Made by a program: the position numbers and the translations under genes. From Lachnospiraceae bacterium (GTDB lineage Bacteria; Bacillota; Clostridia; Lachnospirales; Lachnospiraceae), in the NCBI GenBank assembly GCA_900769115.1, contig CAAGFJ010000028.1, positions 1 through 33,327 on the forward strand: a stretch of DNA of 33,327 bases, written 5' to 3'. The notes under the pieces were generated by a model. That model saw nothing but the letters and a program-made list of their open reading frames with translations, was not told where the DNA came from and did no database searches. Below, piece by piece: positions 1-7,485 of this stretch; the first letter of the stretch is position 1; each line of letters starts with the position of its first letter.

Positions 1-145
1 GTTCGCTTATTATAAGGAGTATTAGTGTCTGCTGCGTGCGAGTCGTAATGCGAATGTGCCTGCGGCAACATGACACCACCCAAAAGGCGGGTTCATACAC
101 TCCTGACATGCGCGTCCGTCACTTACGCTGTGCAAGGGAGAAAGT
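1..145. other. GC-richer 3' flank of asnS
   Basis: No gene is supported here. The first 120 bases are about 52% G+C by count, higher than the AT-rich intergenic regions elsewhere in the window. Reading frames on both strands stay open over much of the stretch but show no ribosome site or recognisable protein. No clean terminator for asnS is visible. It could be a fragment of an intergenic repeat or of a gene lying to the left of the window. Confidence 0.3.
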
Positions 146-1537
146 TTAGAGGTCGCAATTGTTGACGGTTCGAGGGAATGGAATAACATCGCGGATGTTA
201 CTCATGCCAGTGATATACATGATTAGGCGTTCAAATCCCAATCCGAATCCGGCATGGCGGGTAGAGCCGTATTTACGAAGATCCAAGTAGAACTGGTAAT
301 CGTTTGGCTGTAATCCACATTCCTGCATTCTGGCAAGCAATGTATTATAATTATCTTCACGTTGGCTTCCACCAATAATCTCGCCAATTCCCGGTACCAG
401 ACAATCCATGGCAGCGACAGTTTTATTATCATCATTGAGCTTCATATAGAAGGCCTTGATCTCCTTTGGATAATCTGTCACGAAGACTGGACGCTTGAAA
501 TGTTGTTCCGTCAGATAACGTTCGTGTTCGGTTTGCAGGTCGCAACCCCAGGATACTTTATATTCAAATTGATCATTATGTGGCTCTAACAGGGCAATGG
601 CATCGGTATAGGTGACATGTCCAAAGTCGGAGGTCAGCACGTGTTCCAGACGGTTCAACAAGCCTTTATCAACAAATTGATTGAAGAATTGCATTTCTTC
701 TGAAGCATTATCTAATACATAAGATATCACGTATTTAAGCATGTGTTCGGCTAACTGCATGTCGTCGGAAAGATCGGCAAATGCAATCTCTGGCTCGATC
801 ATCCAGAATTCTGCTGCGTGTCTGGTGGTGTTTGAATTCTCGGCACGGAAGGTTGGACCAAATGTATAAATATTTCGAAATGCCTGGGCGTATGTTTCTC
901 CATTTAATTGTCCGCTTACAGTCAGAGAAGTCATTTTGCCAAAGAAATCTTCCTTGTAATCGATCTGCCCGTCGTCTGTCCGTGGTGGGTTAGCAGGATC
1001 TATAGTTGTAACGCGGAACATTTCGCCGGCTCCTTCACAGTCGCTTCCCGTAATTAGTGGAGTGTGTACATATACGAAGCCCTGCTCCTGAAAGAACTTG
1101 TGAATTGCAAAGGCTGCCAATGAACGTACACGGAATACTGCCTGAAAGGTATTCGTCCGGGGACGTAAATGGGATATCGTCCGCAGGTATTCAAAGCTGT
1201 GACGCTTTTTCTGAAGGGGATAGTCCCCCGGACAGTCGCCTTCTATCTGAATACATTGTGCGTGAATCTCAAAAGGTTGTTTGGCATCAGGTGTGAGTAA
1301 GAATGTACCGGTAATGATCAGTGCGGCACCTACGTTTATTTTACGAATAATATCATAGTTGGATAATGTGTCATCATAAACAATCTGAACCGGCTGGAAG
1401 AAAGTTCCGTCGTTGACAGATAAAAACCCAAATGATTTGGAATCCCGGTTGCTTTTTACCCAGCCGCAGATTGTAATGCTCTGGTCAGCATAATTTTGCT
1501 GATTTTTATATAGTTCTTTTGTTTGTAGGATATTCAT
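146..1537 (-). CDS. asnS: Asparaginyl-tRNA synthetase
   Basis: Charges tRNA-Asn with asparagine in the cytoplasm. The 463-residue product has the usual length and order of class IIb synthetases. An N-terminal OB-fold anticodon-binding domain (about residues 15-105, with the CGWVKSNRDSKSFGFL stretch) is followed by the catalytic core. Motif 2 is seen as FRAENSNTTRHAAEFW and motif 3 as GFGLGFERLIMYITG near the C-terminus. The C-terminal RTVNNCDL and the lack of the AspRS-specific insertion favour AsnRS over AspRS. The ATG has an AAAGGA ribosome site just upstream on the minus strand. A good promoter lies within 60 bases, which leaves no room for a T-box leader, and no T-box sequence is present. 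It is transcribed away from glgC. Confidence 0.96.
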   Translation of the reverse strand: MNILQTKELYKNQQNYADQSITICGWVKSNRDSKSFGFLSVNDGTFFQPVQIVYDDTLSNYDIIRKINVGAALIITGTFLLTPDAKQPFEIHAQCIQIEGDCPGDYPLQKKRHSFEYLRTISHLRPRTNTFQAVFRVRSLAAFAIHKFFQEQGFVYVHTPLITGSDCEGAGEMFRVTTIDPANPPRTDDGQIDYKEDFFGKMTSLTVSGQLNGETYAQAFRNIYTFGPTFRAENSNTTRHAAEFWMIEPEIAFADLSDDMQLAEHMLKYVISYVLDNASEEMQFFNQFVDKGLLNRLEHVLTSDFGHVTYTDAIALLEPHNDQFEYKVSWGCDLQTEHERYLTEQHFKRPVFVTDYPKEIKAFYMKLNDDNKTVAAMDCLVPGIGEIIGGSQREDNYNTLLARMQECGLQPNDYQFYLDLRKYGSTRHAGFGLGFERLIMYITGMSNIRDVIPFPRTVNNCDL

Positions 1538-1887
1538 AATTCGTCAAAGTCCTTTCTGATTAAGAATGATAACAATTAATATACCTCATTTTCAAAAAAT
1601 CTTCCATATTTCTGGAATTTTTTTGGATAATTTGTTGTAAAAATATCCTTCAAAATATCAAAAATGAAACATAAAAAGAAAAAAATCGTTTCTTTCAGAT
1701 TGTGCAATGTACATAAAATATCAACAAAAAAACGACAAAAAAATAAAAGAAACATGCCTGAATAGGGACTTTTCATGAAGAAATAGACAAAATTAATAAA
1801 AAATATGTAAAATTGCATAAAAAATGTTTCATTTTTTCAGTTTTAATGTTATAATGTACTACATATTTAGCATAAAGGGGTGACACT
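1538..1887. other. AT-rich divergent intergenic region asnS / glgC
   Basis: These 350 bases are very A/T rich and hold no convincing gene; the one open frame on the minus strand is low-complexity Phe/Ile/Lys. Contents seen: the asnS promoter at its left end; a short hairpin (TTCCA/TGGAA arms at 1602-1606 and 1613-1617, flanked by A and T runs); and a TATAAT -10 hexamer at 1850-1855, 33 bases before the glgC ATG. That -10 has no good -35 (TTTCAT at 1827-1832 is poor), so glgC may need an activator or rely on the A-tracts. Confidence 0.5.
1566..1595 (-). promoter_or_regulatory. Sigma-A type promoter for asnS
   Basis: On the minus strand a TTGAAA -35 (1590-1595) and TATCAT -10 (1566-1571) are separated by 18 bases, about 30 bases upstream of the asnS ATG. 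The predicted leader is only about 20 bases. Confidence 0.55.
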
Positions 1888-3162
1888 ATGATTAAGAAAG
1901 AAATGATAGCTATGCTGTTAGCCGGTGGGCAGGGAAGTAGATTAGGTGTATTAACTTCTAATCTTGCCAAGCCAGCGGTTGCTTTTGGTGGAAAGTATAA
2001 GATTATCGACTTCCCACTTAGTAACTGTATTAATTCTGGTATTGATACAGTTGGTGTGTTAACACAGTATAGACCGTTGCGGTTGAATCAGCATATTGGA
2101 ATAGGTATTCCGTGGGATTTGGATCGCAGTATTGGTGGTGTAACTGTTCTTCCTCCATACGAGAAGAGCGAGAACAGCCAGTGGTATACCGGTACAGCGA
2201 ATGCAATTTATCAGAATCTGGAATATATTGATTACTATAATCCAGAGTACGTATTGATTTTGTCGGGTGATCACATCTACAAGATGGATTACGAAGTAAT
2301 GTTAGATTATCATAAGTCAATGGAAGCAGATATTACACTTGCTACTTACGAGGTGCCGATGGAAGAGGCAAGTCGTTTTGGTGTTGTTATAACCGATGGC
2401 AATGGTGTAATTCAGGAGTTTGAAGAGAAGCCGGCAAAGCCTAGAAGTAACAAAGCTTCCATGGGTATTTACATCTTCAAGTGGAGTGTGCTGAAGGCTG
2501 CGTTGCAGGAGCTTAAGGATGTACCATCCTGTGATTTTGGTAAACATATTATTCCACATTGCCATGAACACGGGGCTAAGGTTGTTGCCTATGATTTCAA
2601 GGGTTACTGGAAGGATGTTGGAACACTTGGATCTTATTGGGAAGCCAATATGGAATTGGTTGATATTATTCCGGAATTTAATTTGTATGAGGAATTTTGG
2701 AGAATTTATACCAAGAGCGATATTTTACCACCTCAGTACATAGATGAATCCGGAACGGTAACTGAGAGTATTGTCGGTGAAGGAACGGAAGTATATGGTG
2801 AAGTCCAGCATTGTGTTATTGGTTCTGGCGTGACGATTGGTAAGGGTGCTGTCGTAAGAGATTCTATTATTATGAACAACACGGTTATCGACGAGGGTGC
2901 AATTGTGAATAAGGCAATTATTGCTGAGAATGTCCGAGTTGGTAAGAATACAGAGCTTGGTGTTGGAGAAGAAGCAACCAATGAATATAAGCCGCAGATT
3001 TATTCTTTCGGACTTGTTACAATTGGAGAGAACTCCGTTATTCCAGATAATGTCAAGGTTGGTAAGAATACTGCTATTTATGGTCCTACCGAGGCATCAG
3101 AGTATCCAGATGGATTGTTAAAGAGTGGTTCTAGTTTGATAAAGGTAGGTGACTTAGCATGA
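1888..3162 (+). CDS. glgC: Glucose-1-phosphate adenylyltransferase, catalytic subunit
   Basis: Makes ADP-glucose from glucose 1-phosphate and ATP, the committed step of bacterial glycogen synthesis. The 424-residue product carries an N-terminal nucleotidyltransferase domain (about 5-260) with the LAGGQGSRLGVLTSNLAKPAV signature, DFPLSNC, GTANAIYQN, SGDHIYKMDY and FEEKP segments. A C-terminal left-handed beta-helix of hexapeptide repeats follows (about 290-400). The start ATG has AAAGGGG eight bases upstream. The stop overlaps the glgD start by four bases (ATGA), so the two are translationally coupled, as in other Firmicutes where GlgC and GlgD form a hetero-oligomer. No glgA, glgB or glgP is in the window. 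Confidence 0.96.
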   Translation: MIKKEMIAMLLAGGQGSRLGVLTSNLAKPAVAFGGKYKIIDFPLSNCINSGIDTVGVLTQYRPLRLNQHIGIGIPWDLDRSIGGVTVLPPYEKSENSQWYTGTANAIYQNLEYIDYYNPEYVLILSGDHIYKMDYEVMLDYHKSMEADITLATYEVPMEEASRFGVVITDGNGVIQEFEEKPAKPRSNKASMGIYIFKWSVLKAALQELKDVPSCDFGKHIIPHCHEHGAKVVAYDFKGYWKDVGTLGSYWEANMELVDIIPEFNLYEEFWRIYTKSDILPPQYIDESGTVTESIVGEGTEVYGEVQHCVIGSGVTIGKGAVVRDSIIMNNTVIDEGAIVNKAIIAENVRVGKNTELGVGEEATNEYKPQIYSFGLVTIGENSVIPDNVKVGKNTAIYGPTEASEYPDGLLKSGSSLIKVGDLA

Positions 3163-4283
3163 GAGCAATTGGTGTAATTTTAGCAGGTGGTAATAGTAGT
3201 AGAATGGGCGAATTATCTGCCAAGCGTGCAGTTGCTGCAATGCCAGTGACAGGTAGTTACCGTGCAATAGACTTTTCGTTAAGTAATATGACGAATTCCC
3301 ATATTCAGAAGGTTGCTGTGTTTACACAGTATAATTCCCGTTCACTGAATGAACATTTGAATTCTTCAAAATGGTGGGATTTTGGTAGAAAGCAGGGCGG
3401 TTTATATGTGTTTACTCCGACCATCACATCTACTAATAGTTATTGGTATCAGGGAACAGCGGATGCACTTTATCAGAATATCAGCTTCCTCAAAGACAGT
3501 CATGAGCCATATGTAGTCATTGCAAGTGGAGATGGCGTCTATAAGCTGGATTATAATAAGGTGTTAGAGGAGCATATCCGCAAGGGTGCAGATATTACAG
3601 TTGTATGTAAGGATATCAACCCGGAGGAGGATGATGTAAGCCGATTTGGTGTTGTGAAGTATAATGAGGATATGCAGGTGATCGACTTTGAAGAGAAGCC
3701 GTTAGTTGCACAGACACCGACAGCATCTATTGGTGTATATGTAATTCGAAGAAGACAGCTGATCGAGTTATTAGAGGCCTGTGCAAAGGAAGGAAGAACA
3801 GATTTCGTTAAAGATATTCTGATCCGGTATAAGAATGTAAAGAAGATTTATGCATATAAGATGGATTCGTATTGGAGAAATATCGGAACAATTGAGTCAT
3901 ACTATAAGACCAATATGGATTTCCTGAAGAAGGATATCAGAGATTATTTCTTCCGTCAGTATCCGGATGTATATTCAAAAGTAGATGATCTTCCACCAGC
4001 TAAGTATAATAAGGATGCAGTTGTGAATAACAGTTTGATTGCAAGTGGATGTATCATTAATGGTACGGTTGAGAATTCTGTATTATTTAAGAAGGTGTAT
4101 GTGGGTAACAATTGTGTGATTCGGAATTCTATTATATTAAATGATGTACATATTGGGGATAATTCAGTTATTGAGAATTGTATCGTAGAGAGTCGGGATA
4201 CTTTACGTGCCAACACAATTCATACGGCAGAGCCGGGACAGATTAAGATTGTAGTGGAGAAGAATTTCCGCTATGCATTATAA
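3159..4283 (+). CDS. glgD: GlgD, regulatory subunit of ADP-glucose pyrophosphorylase
   Basis: Paralog of GlgC (374 residues) that in Firmicutes associates with and stimulates GlgC while having little activity itself. It keeps the overall fold: N-terminal nucleotidyltransferase-like domain beginning AIGVILAGGNSSRMGEL, DFSLSN, GTADALYQN, then beta-helix repeats near the C-terminus. Active-site signatures are altered: the GlgC loop with GSRLG..LAKPAV is replaced by SSRMGELSAKRAVAAMPV, and SGDHIYKMDY becomes SGDGVYKLDY. This fits a non-catalytic or weakly catalytic subunit. It overlaps glgC by four bases and precedes spoVG by about 50 bases. Confidence 0.93.
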   Translation: MRAIGVILAGGNSSRMGELSAKRAVAAMPVTGSYRAIDFSLSNMTNSHIQKVAVFTQYNSRSLNEHLNSSKWWDFGRKQGGLYVFTPTITSTNSYWYQGTADALYQNISFLKDSHEPYVVIASGDGVYKLDYNKVLEEHIRKGADITVVCKDINPEEDDVSRFGVVKYNEDMQVIDFEEKPLVAQTPTASIGVYVIRRRQLIELLEACAKEGRTDFVKDILIRYKNVKKIYAYKMDSYWRNIGTIESYYKTNMDFLKKDIRDYFFRQYPDVYSKVDDLPPAKYNKDAVVNNSLIASGCIINGTVENSVLFKKVYVGNNCVIRNSIILNDVHIGDNSVIENCIVESRDTLRANTIHTAEPGQIKIVVEKNFRYAL

Positions 4284-4331
4284 GTCCTTTTCTGGAGAAA
4301 AGAATACAAATACAAAGGGGTGTAATACTTT

Positions 4332-4607
4332 ATGGAGATTACAGATATTAGGCTGAAAAAGGTTACAAAAGAGGGCAAGATGAAGGCAATCGTATCAATT
4401 ACATTGGATAATGAATTTGCTGTTCATGATATTAAGGTCATTGAAGGTGAGAAGGGGTTATTCATCGCAATGCCTAGTAGAAAAGCCGCTGACGGGGATT
4501 ACAGAGATATCGCACATCCAATTAATCAGGCAACGCGGGAGCGCATTCAGTCATTGATTCTGGCTGAATATGACAAGGCGTTATTGGAAGAGGATGAAGA
4601 GATATAA
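4332..4607 (+). CDS. spoVG: SpoVG family regulator
   Basis: A 91-residue protein matching SpoVG in full: N-terminal MEITDIRLKKV, central AIVSITLDNEFAVHDIKVI, and the conserved FIAMPSRKAADGDYRDIAHPI block, ending in an acidic tail. SpoVG proteins bind nucleic acid and affect septation, sporulation and virulence traits in Firmicutes. The ATG follows AAAGGGG with suitable spacing. It lies about 50 bases after glgD, with no terminator seen in between, and is followed directly by a strong terminator, so it probably ends a glgCD-spoVG transcript. Confidence 0.95.
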   Translation: MEITDIRLKKVTKEGKMKAIVSITLDNEFAVHDIKVIEGEKGLFIAMPSRKAADGDYRDIAHPINQATRERIQSLILAEYDKALLEEDEEI

Positions 4608-4620
4608 CGTGCTGAATTAG

Positions 4621-4684
4621 AAAGGACTATCCTTTAAAGATTTGAATTTGAGTTTCGTATTCTTTGAAGGATGGTCTTTTTTAT
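4621..4684 (+). terminator. Intrinsic terminator after spoVG
   Basis: A long imperfect stem pairs 4621-4640 with 4661-4680 (AAAGGACTATCCTTTAAAGA against TCTTTGAAGGATGGTCTTTT) and runs into a T-tract. It overlaps the in-frame extension upstream of the next gene, which supports that gene's start at 4702. Confidence 0.8.
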
Positions 4685-4701
4685 TAGAGAGGAGACAGAA
4701 T

Positions 4702-5820
4702 ATGAAGAAGACATTATTATATGGATTGCTGGCTATTTTATTTTTAGGAATGAAGGTGCAGGCTGCACCTGTACTGAATGAGGCACCGGTATCACGGATG
4801 ATGGCAACGGGTGAACAGGTGGATGTCAATGCGCTTATGGCGGCTGTACAACAGAAGATGAACACAATGACAGTATATGGTATGGAGGTCTGGATGAATA
4901 ATCAGATGACAATGGATGTTGCCGTGGATATGAATACCAAAGTATTTTATGGGGTTGTTACGGTCGATGGTACATCTGTTACTGCCTGGGGAGATGGCAA
5001 TACCAAGATGATGTATATGTATGATTCAACAAGTGGCAAATACTACTTTACACCGGATGTCGCAGATTTTTCCCAGCTTGAGAAGGAGAAGAATACAGCC
5101 ATGCAGACAGTGTCAACAGATGCATCCATGACGTATACTTATGTAGGAAAAGTGACTAAGACAGTGAAGAATCAGGCGATAGAGTGTCATCAGGTTCATG
5201 CAGCTATTACACAGGACGGGCTTACTTCTTCCTGCGAATATTATATCAGTGCAAGTGATAATCGTTTGATCAGTCTGGATATGTCAATGGATACAAAGTC
5301 ACTGGCTGGTATGGCAGGAGGTATATCTATGCAGATGAATCTGTATTATCCGGAGAAACTGACTATTCCGGAAGAGGCCATTGCCAATGCAACCATCTCG
5401 CCTGGGTATACGGTAAGCAAGGGGAAAGTTACTTATGCAGTGAAGTATGTAAAGAATCAGCCCGTATTTAGCGTATTTGATGCAAGTAAGGCGAAGAAAG
5501 CAGTTAAGATTGCAGATTCTGTTACAGTATGTGGTAAGAAATATCCGGTATATGAGATAGGTGCAAGTGCATTTTACAACAATAAGAAAGTGACATCGGT
5601 ATCTATTGGAAAGAATGTACAGGTAATCGGCAAACGCGCATTCTGTAACTGTAAGAAGTTAGCAAATGTCAAGATTCAGTCAAAGAATGTGAAGACGATC
5701 GGAAAGGATGCATTTAAAGCGACGAAAGCAGGGATGAAGGTGAAGGTTCCTGCGAAGAAGCTTGCTAAGTATAAGAAGTTATTTGGTAAGGCAAAGGCAT
5801 CTGTTTCGTTGAGCAAGTAA
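4702..5820 (+). CDS. Exported protein, LppX/LolA-like region plus BspA-type LRR tail
   Basis: Function unknown. The product (372 residues from the ATG at 4702, chosen because of GAGAGGAG just upstream and because the longer frame runs through the spoVG terminator) starts with a clear signal peptide, MKKTLLYGLLAILFLGMKVQA, with cleavage likely after AQA-like VQA. Residues about 30-250 are rich in Met, Thr and beta-prone segments and recall lipoprotein-type lipid-binding domains (weak resemblance only). From about residue 270 the sequence has BspA-family leucine-rich repeats with the marks IGASAFYNNKKVTSVSIG, VIGKRAFCNCKKL and IGKDAF, ending in a Lys-rich tail. The protein is probably secreted; there is no sortase motif or C-terminal membrane segment. 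It sits alone between two terminators. Confidence 0.75.
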   Translation: MKKTLLYGLLAILFLGMKVQAAPVLNEAPVSRMMATGEQVDVNALMAAVQQKMNTMTVYGMEVWMNNQMTMDVAVDMNTKVFYGVVTVDGTSVTAWGDGNTKMMYMYDSTSGKYYFTPDVADFSQLEKEKNTAMQTVSTDASMTYTYVGKVTKTVKNQAIECHQVHAAITQDGLTSSCEYYISASDNRLISLDMSMDTKSLAGMAGGISMQMNLYYPEKLTIPEEAIANATISPGYTVSKGKVTYAVKYVKNQPVFSVFDASKAKKAVKIADSVTVCGKKYPVYEIGASAFYNNKKVTSVSIGKNVQVIGKRAFCNCKKLANVKIQSKNVKTIGKDAFKATKAGMKVKVPAKKLAKYKKLFGKAKASVSLSK

Positions 5821-5830
5821 TAGAGCAATA

Positions 5831-5878
5831 TACGCTGTATGTCAGGGAGAATATCTCTGGCAGACAGCGTTTTCTTTT
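5831..5878 (+). terminator. Intrinsic terminator after the LRR protein gene
   Basis: Stem of ACGCTGTATGTCAGGGAGA with TCTCTGGCAGACAGCGT around a short loop, followed by TTTTCTTTT. Confidence 0.82.
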
Positions 5879-6015
5879 GGGTTTAACATAGAAGATTGTG
5901 TGAAAAGAACGGTAATTAGATCCGGGGGTGGCGGAATCAGAAAAAATATGATAGAATACCTAAGATTTCCAAATTGATTAGTAGTAATAGCATAATAATG
6001 TAGGAGCGAATCAGA

Positions 6016-6774
6016 ATGGAGGATGTGAATATGACACGAGTAAAAGCAGTCATTTTAGCAGCAGGAAAAGGAACCAGAATGAAGTCGGAGTTGCCAAAGG
6101 TGATTCATACCGCTTTGGGAAAACCGATGGTGAATTATGTAATAGAAGCCGCATTGGATGCTGGTGCAGCAAAAGAGGATATCTGTCTTGTGGTAGGACA
6201 TAAGGCAGAACTTGTGAAGGAAACCGTTGGGGATGGTGTGCAGTATGTATTGCAGGAGGAACAGCTTGGAACAGGTCATGCGGTGAAATGTGCCAGTGAT
6301 TTCATAGGAACAGAGGGAATTACGATGGTATTGTGCGGAGACACACCTTTGATCACGGGTGAGACCTTGAAGCGGCTGGTACAGACACATGTGGAAGAGG
6401 GGGATGCAATTACTGTGTTAACCGCCGTAGTGGATGATCCGAACGGATATGGAAGAATTATTAAAGACAATTGGGGCAAATTTGTTAAGATTGTGGAACA
6501 AAAGGATGCTACGTTAGAGGAACAGCGTGTTGATGAGATTAATTCAGGTATATATATCTTTAATTCAGATATATTAAGTAAGGCATTGGCAGAGCTCAAT
6601 AACGATAACGCACAGGGAGAATATTACCTGACCGATACGATTGAGATTGTGAAATCAGAAGGATGGGGAGAAGTAGCAACTATGGTGGTGTCGGATGTAG
6701 ATGAGATTAAAGGAGTGAATTCTCCAGAACAGTTGCAGGAAGCAGAAGAGATCTTACAGGCGAGACAGCAATAG
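6016..6774 (+). CDS. glmU: UTP N-acetylglucosamine-1-phosphate uridylyltransferase (GlmU N-terminal domain only)
   Basis: Makes UDP-GlcNAc for cell-wall synthesis from GlcNAc-1-phosphate and UTP. The 252 residues hold the GlmU pyrophosphorylase domain: LAAGKGTRMKSELPKVIH near the N-terminus, LQEEQLGTGHAV, LCGDTPLI and EINSGIYIF. The C-terminal left-handed beta-helix acetyltransferase domain of classical GlmU (about 450 residues) is absent, and the next gene starts 30 bases later, so nothing is left of it. The acetyltransferase step must be done by another protein. Start is ambiguous: ATG 6016 has AGGAG nine bases upstream, but ATG 6031 has a better GGAGG at 6019-6023 with a spacing of 7; MTRVKAVILAAGKG from 6031 matches family N-termini well. 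Confidence 0.88.
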   Translation: MEDVNMTRVKAVILAAGKGTRMKSELPKVIHTALGKPMVNYVIEAALDAGAAKEDICLVVGHKAELVKETVGDGVQYVLQEEQLGTGHAVKCASDFIGTEGITMVLCGDTPLITGETLKRLVQTHVEEGDAITVLTAVVDDPNGYGRIIKDNWGKFVKIVEQKDATLEEQRVDEINSGIYIFNSDILSKALAELNNDNAQGEYYLTDTIEIVKSEGWGEVATMVVSDVDEIKGVNSPEQLQEAEEILQARQQ

Positions 6775-6803
6775 AAGATGCAGATAGGAAGGCAGTATTA
6801 GAT

Positions 6804-7367
6804 ATGAAACTGATTGTTGGATTAGGAAACCCCACTCCGCAATATGAGAAGACAAGACATAATGTTGGGTTTGAAGTCATTGATCATATGATGGACGAGT
6901 ATGGAATTGCACTAGATACAGCCAAACATAAGGGATTCTATGGGAAGGGCAGGATAGAAGGGCGGCCAGTCATTTTGTTAAAGCCTATGACATATATGAA
7001 TCTGAGTGGAGAGAGTGTGATACAGGTTGCCAATTATTTTAAGATACAGCCGGAGGATATCATTGTAATCTATGATGATATTAATTTAGATGTTGGCAGA
7101 TTGCGGATTCGGGAGAAAGGCAGTGCGGGCGGGCATAATGGTATTAAGAATATTATTGCACAGCTTGGTACGGATGCGTTTCCAAGGATTCGGGTTGGTG
7201 TTGGAATGAAGCCACCACGTATGGATCTTGCTGATTATGTGTTATCCCATTTTGATAAGGATGAGCAGGAAGTAATGGAGATGGGATATGATAAGGCATG
7301 TAAGGCGGCAGCGTTAATGGTACAGGATGAGATTGACAAGGCAATGAATCTATATAACGGCAAATAA
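6804..7367 (+). CDS. pth: Peptidyl-tRNA hydrolase
   Basis: Releases tRNA from peptidyl-tRNA that drops off ribosomes. The 187-residue product is the normal length. It has the GLGNPTPQYEKTRHNVGF signature with the catalytic His at residue 19, the KPMTYMNLSG segment (Asn 66), the YDDINLDVG stretch with the conserved Asp at 92 and KGSAGGHNGIKNI. It follows glmU by 30 bases and should be co-transcribed with it. A strong terminator follows. Confidence 0.96.
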   Translation: MKLIVGLGNPTPQYEKTRHNVGFEVIDHMMDEYGIALDTAKHKGFYGKGRIEGRPVILLKPMTYMNLSGESVIQVANYFKIQPEDIIVIYDDINLDVGRLRIREKGSAGGHNGIKNIIAQLGTDAFPRIRVGVGMKPPRMDLADYVLSHFDKDEQEVMEMGYDKACKAAALMVQDEIDKAMNLYNGK

Positions 7368-7392
7368 AGCATTCACCATATTGTATATGACA

Positions 7393-7440
7393 GAAAAGGA
7401 CGGGACATGATGCACGGAGGATCATGTTCTCGTCCTTTTT
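7393..7440. terminator. Terminator between convergent pth and beta-propeller gene
   Basis: Stem of AAAAGGACGGGACATGAT with ATCATGTTCTCGTCCTTTTT around an eight-base loop (one bulge). A and T runs on both sides mean it can work in both directions, serving pth on plus and the 7486 gene on minus. Confidence 0.85.
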
Positions 7441-7485
7441 GTACGGATTCTTTACATTAGAAGATAGCAATTGGAATTAATCGTA

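Noticed and set aside
1594..1624. Hairpin with A and T flanks as an asnS attenuator
   Set aside because: Only five strong pairs, and it lies upstream of the asnS promoter, so it would not be in the transcript.
1538..1887. A T-box riboswitch before asnS
   Set aside because: No T-box sequence on the minus strand, and the promoter lies about 30 bases from the start, leaving no room for the leader.
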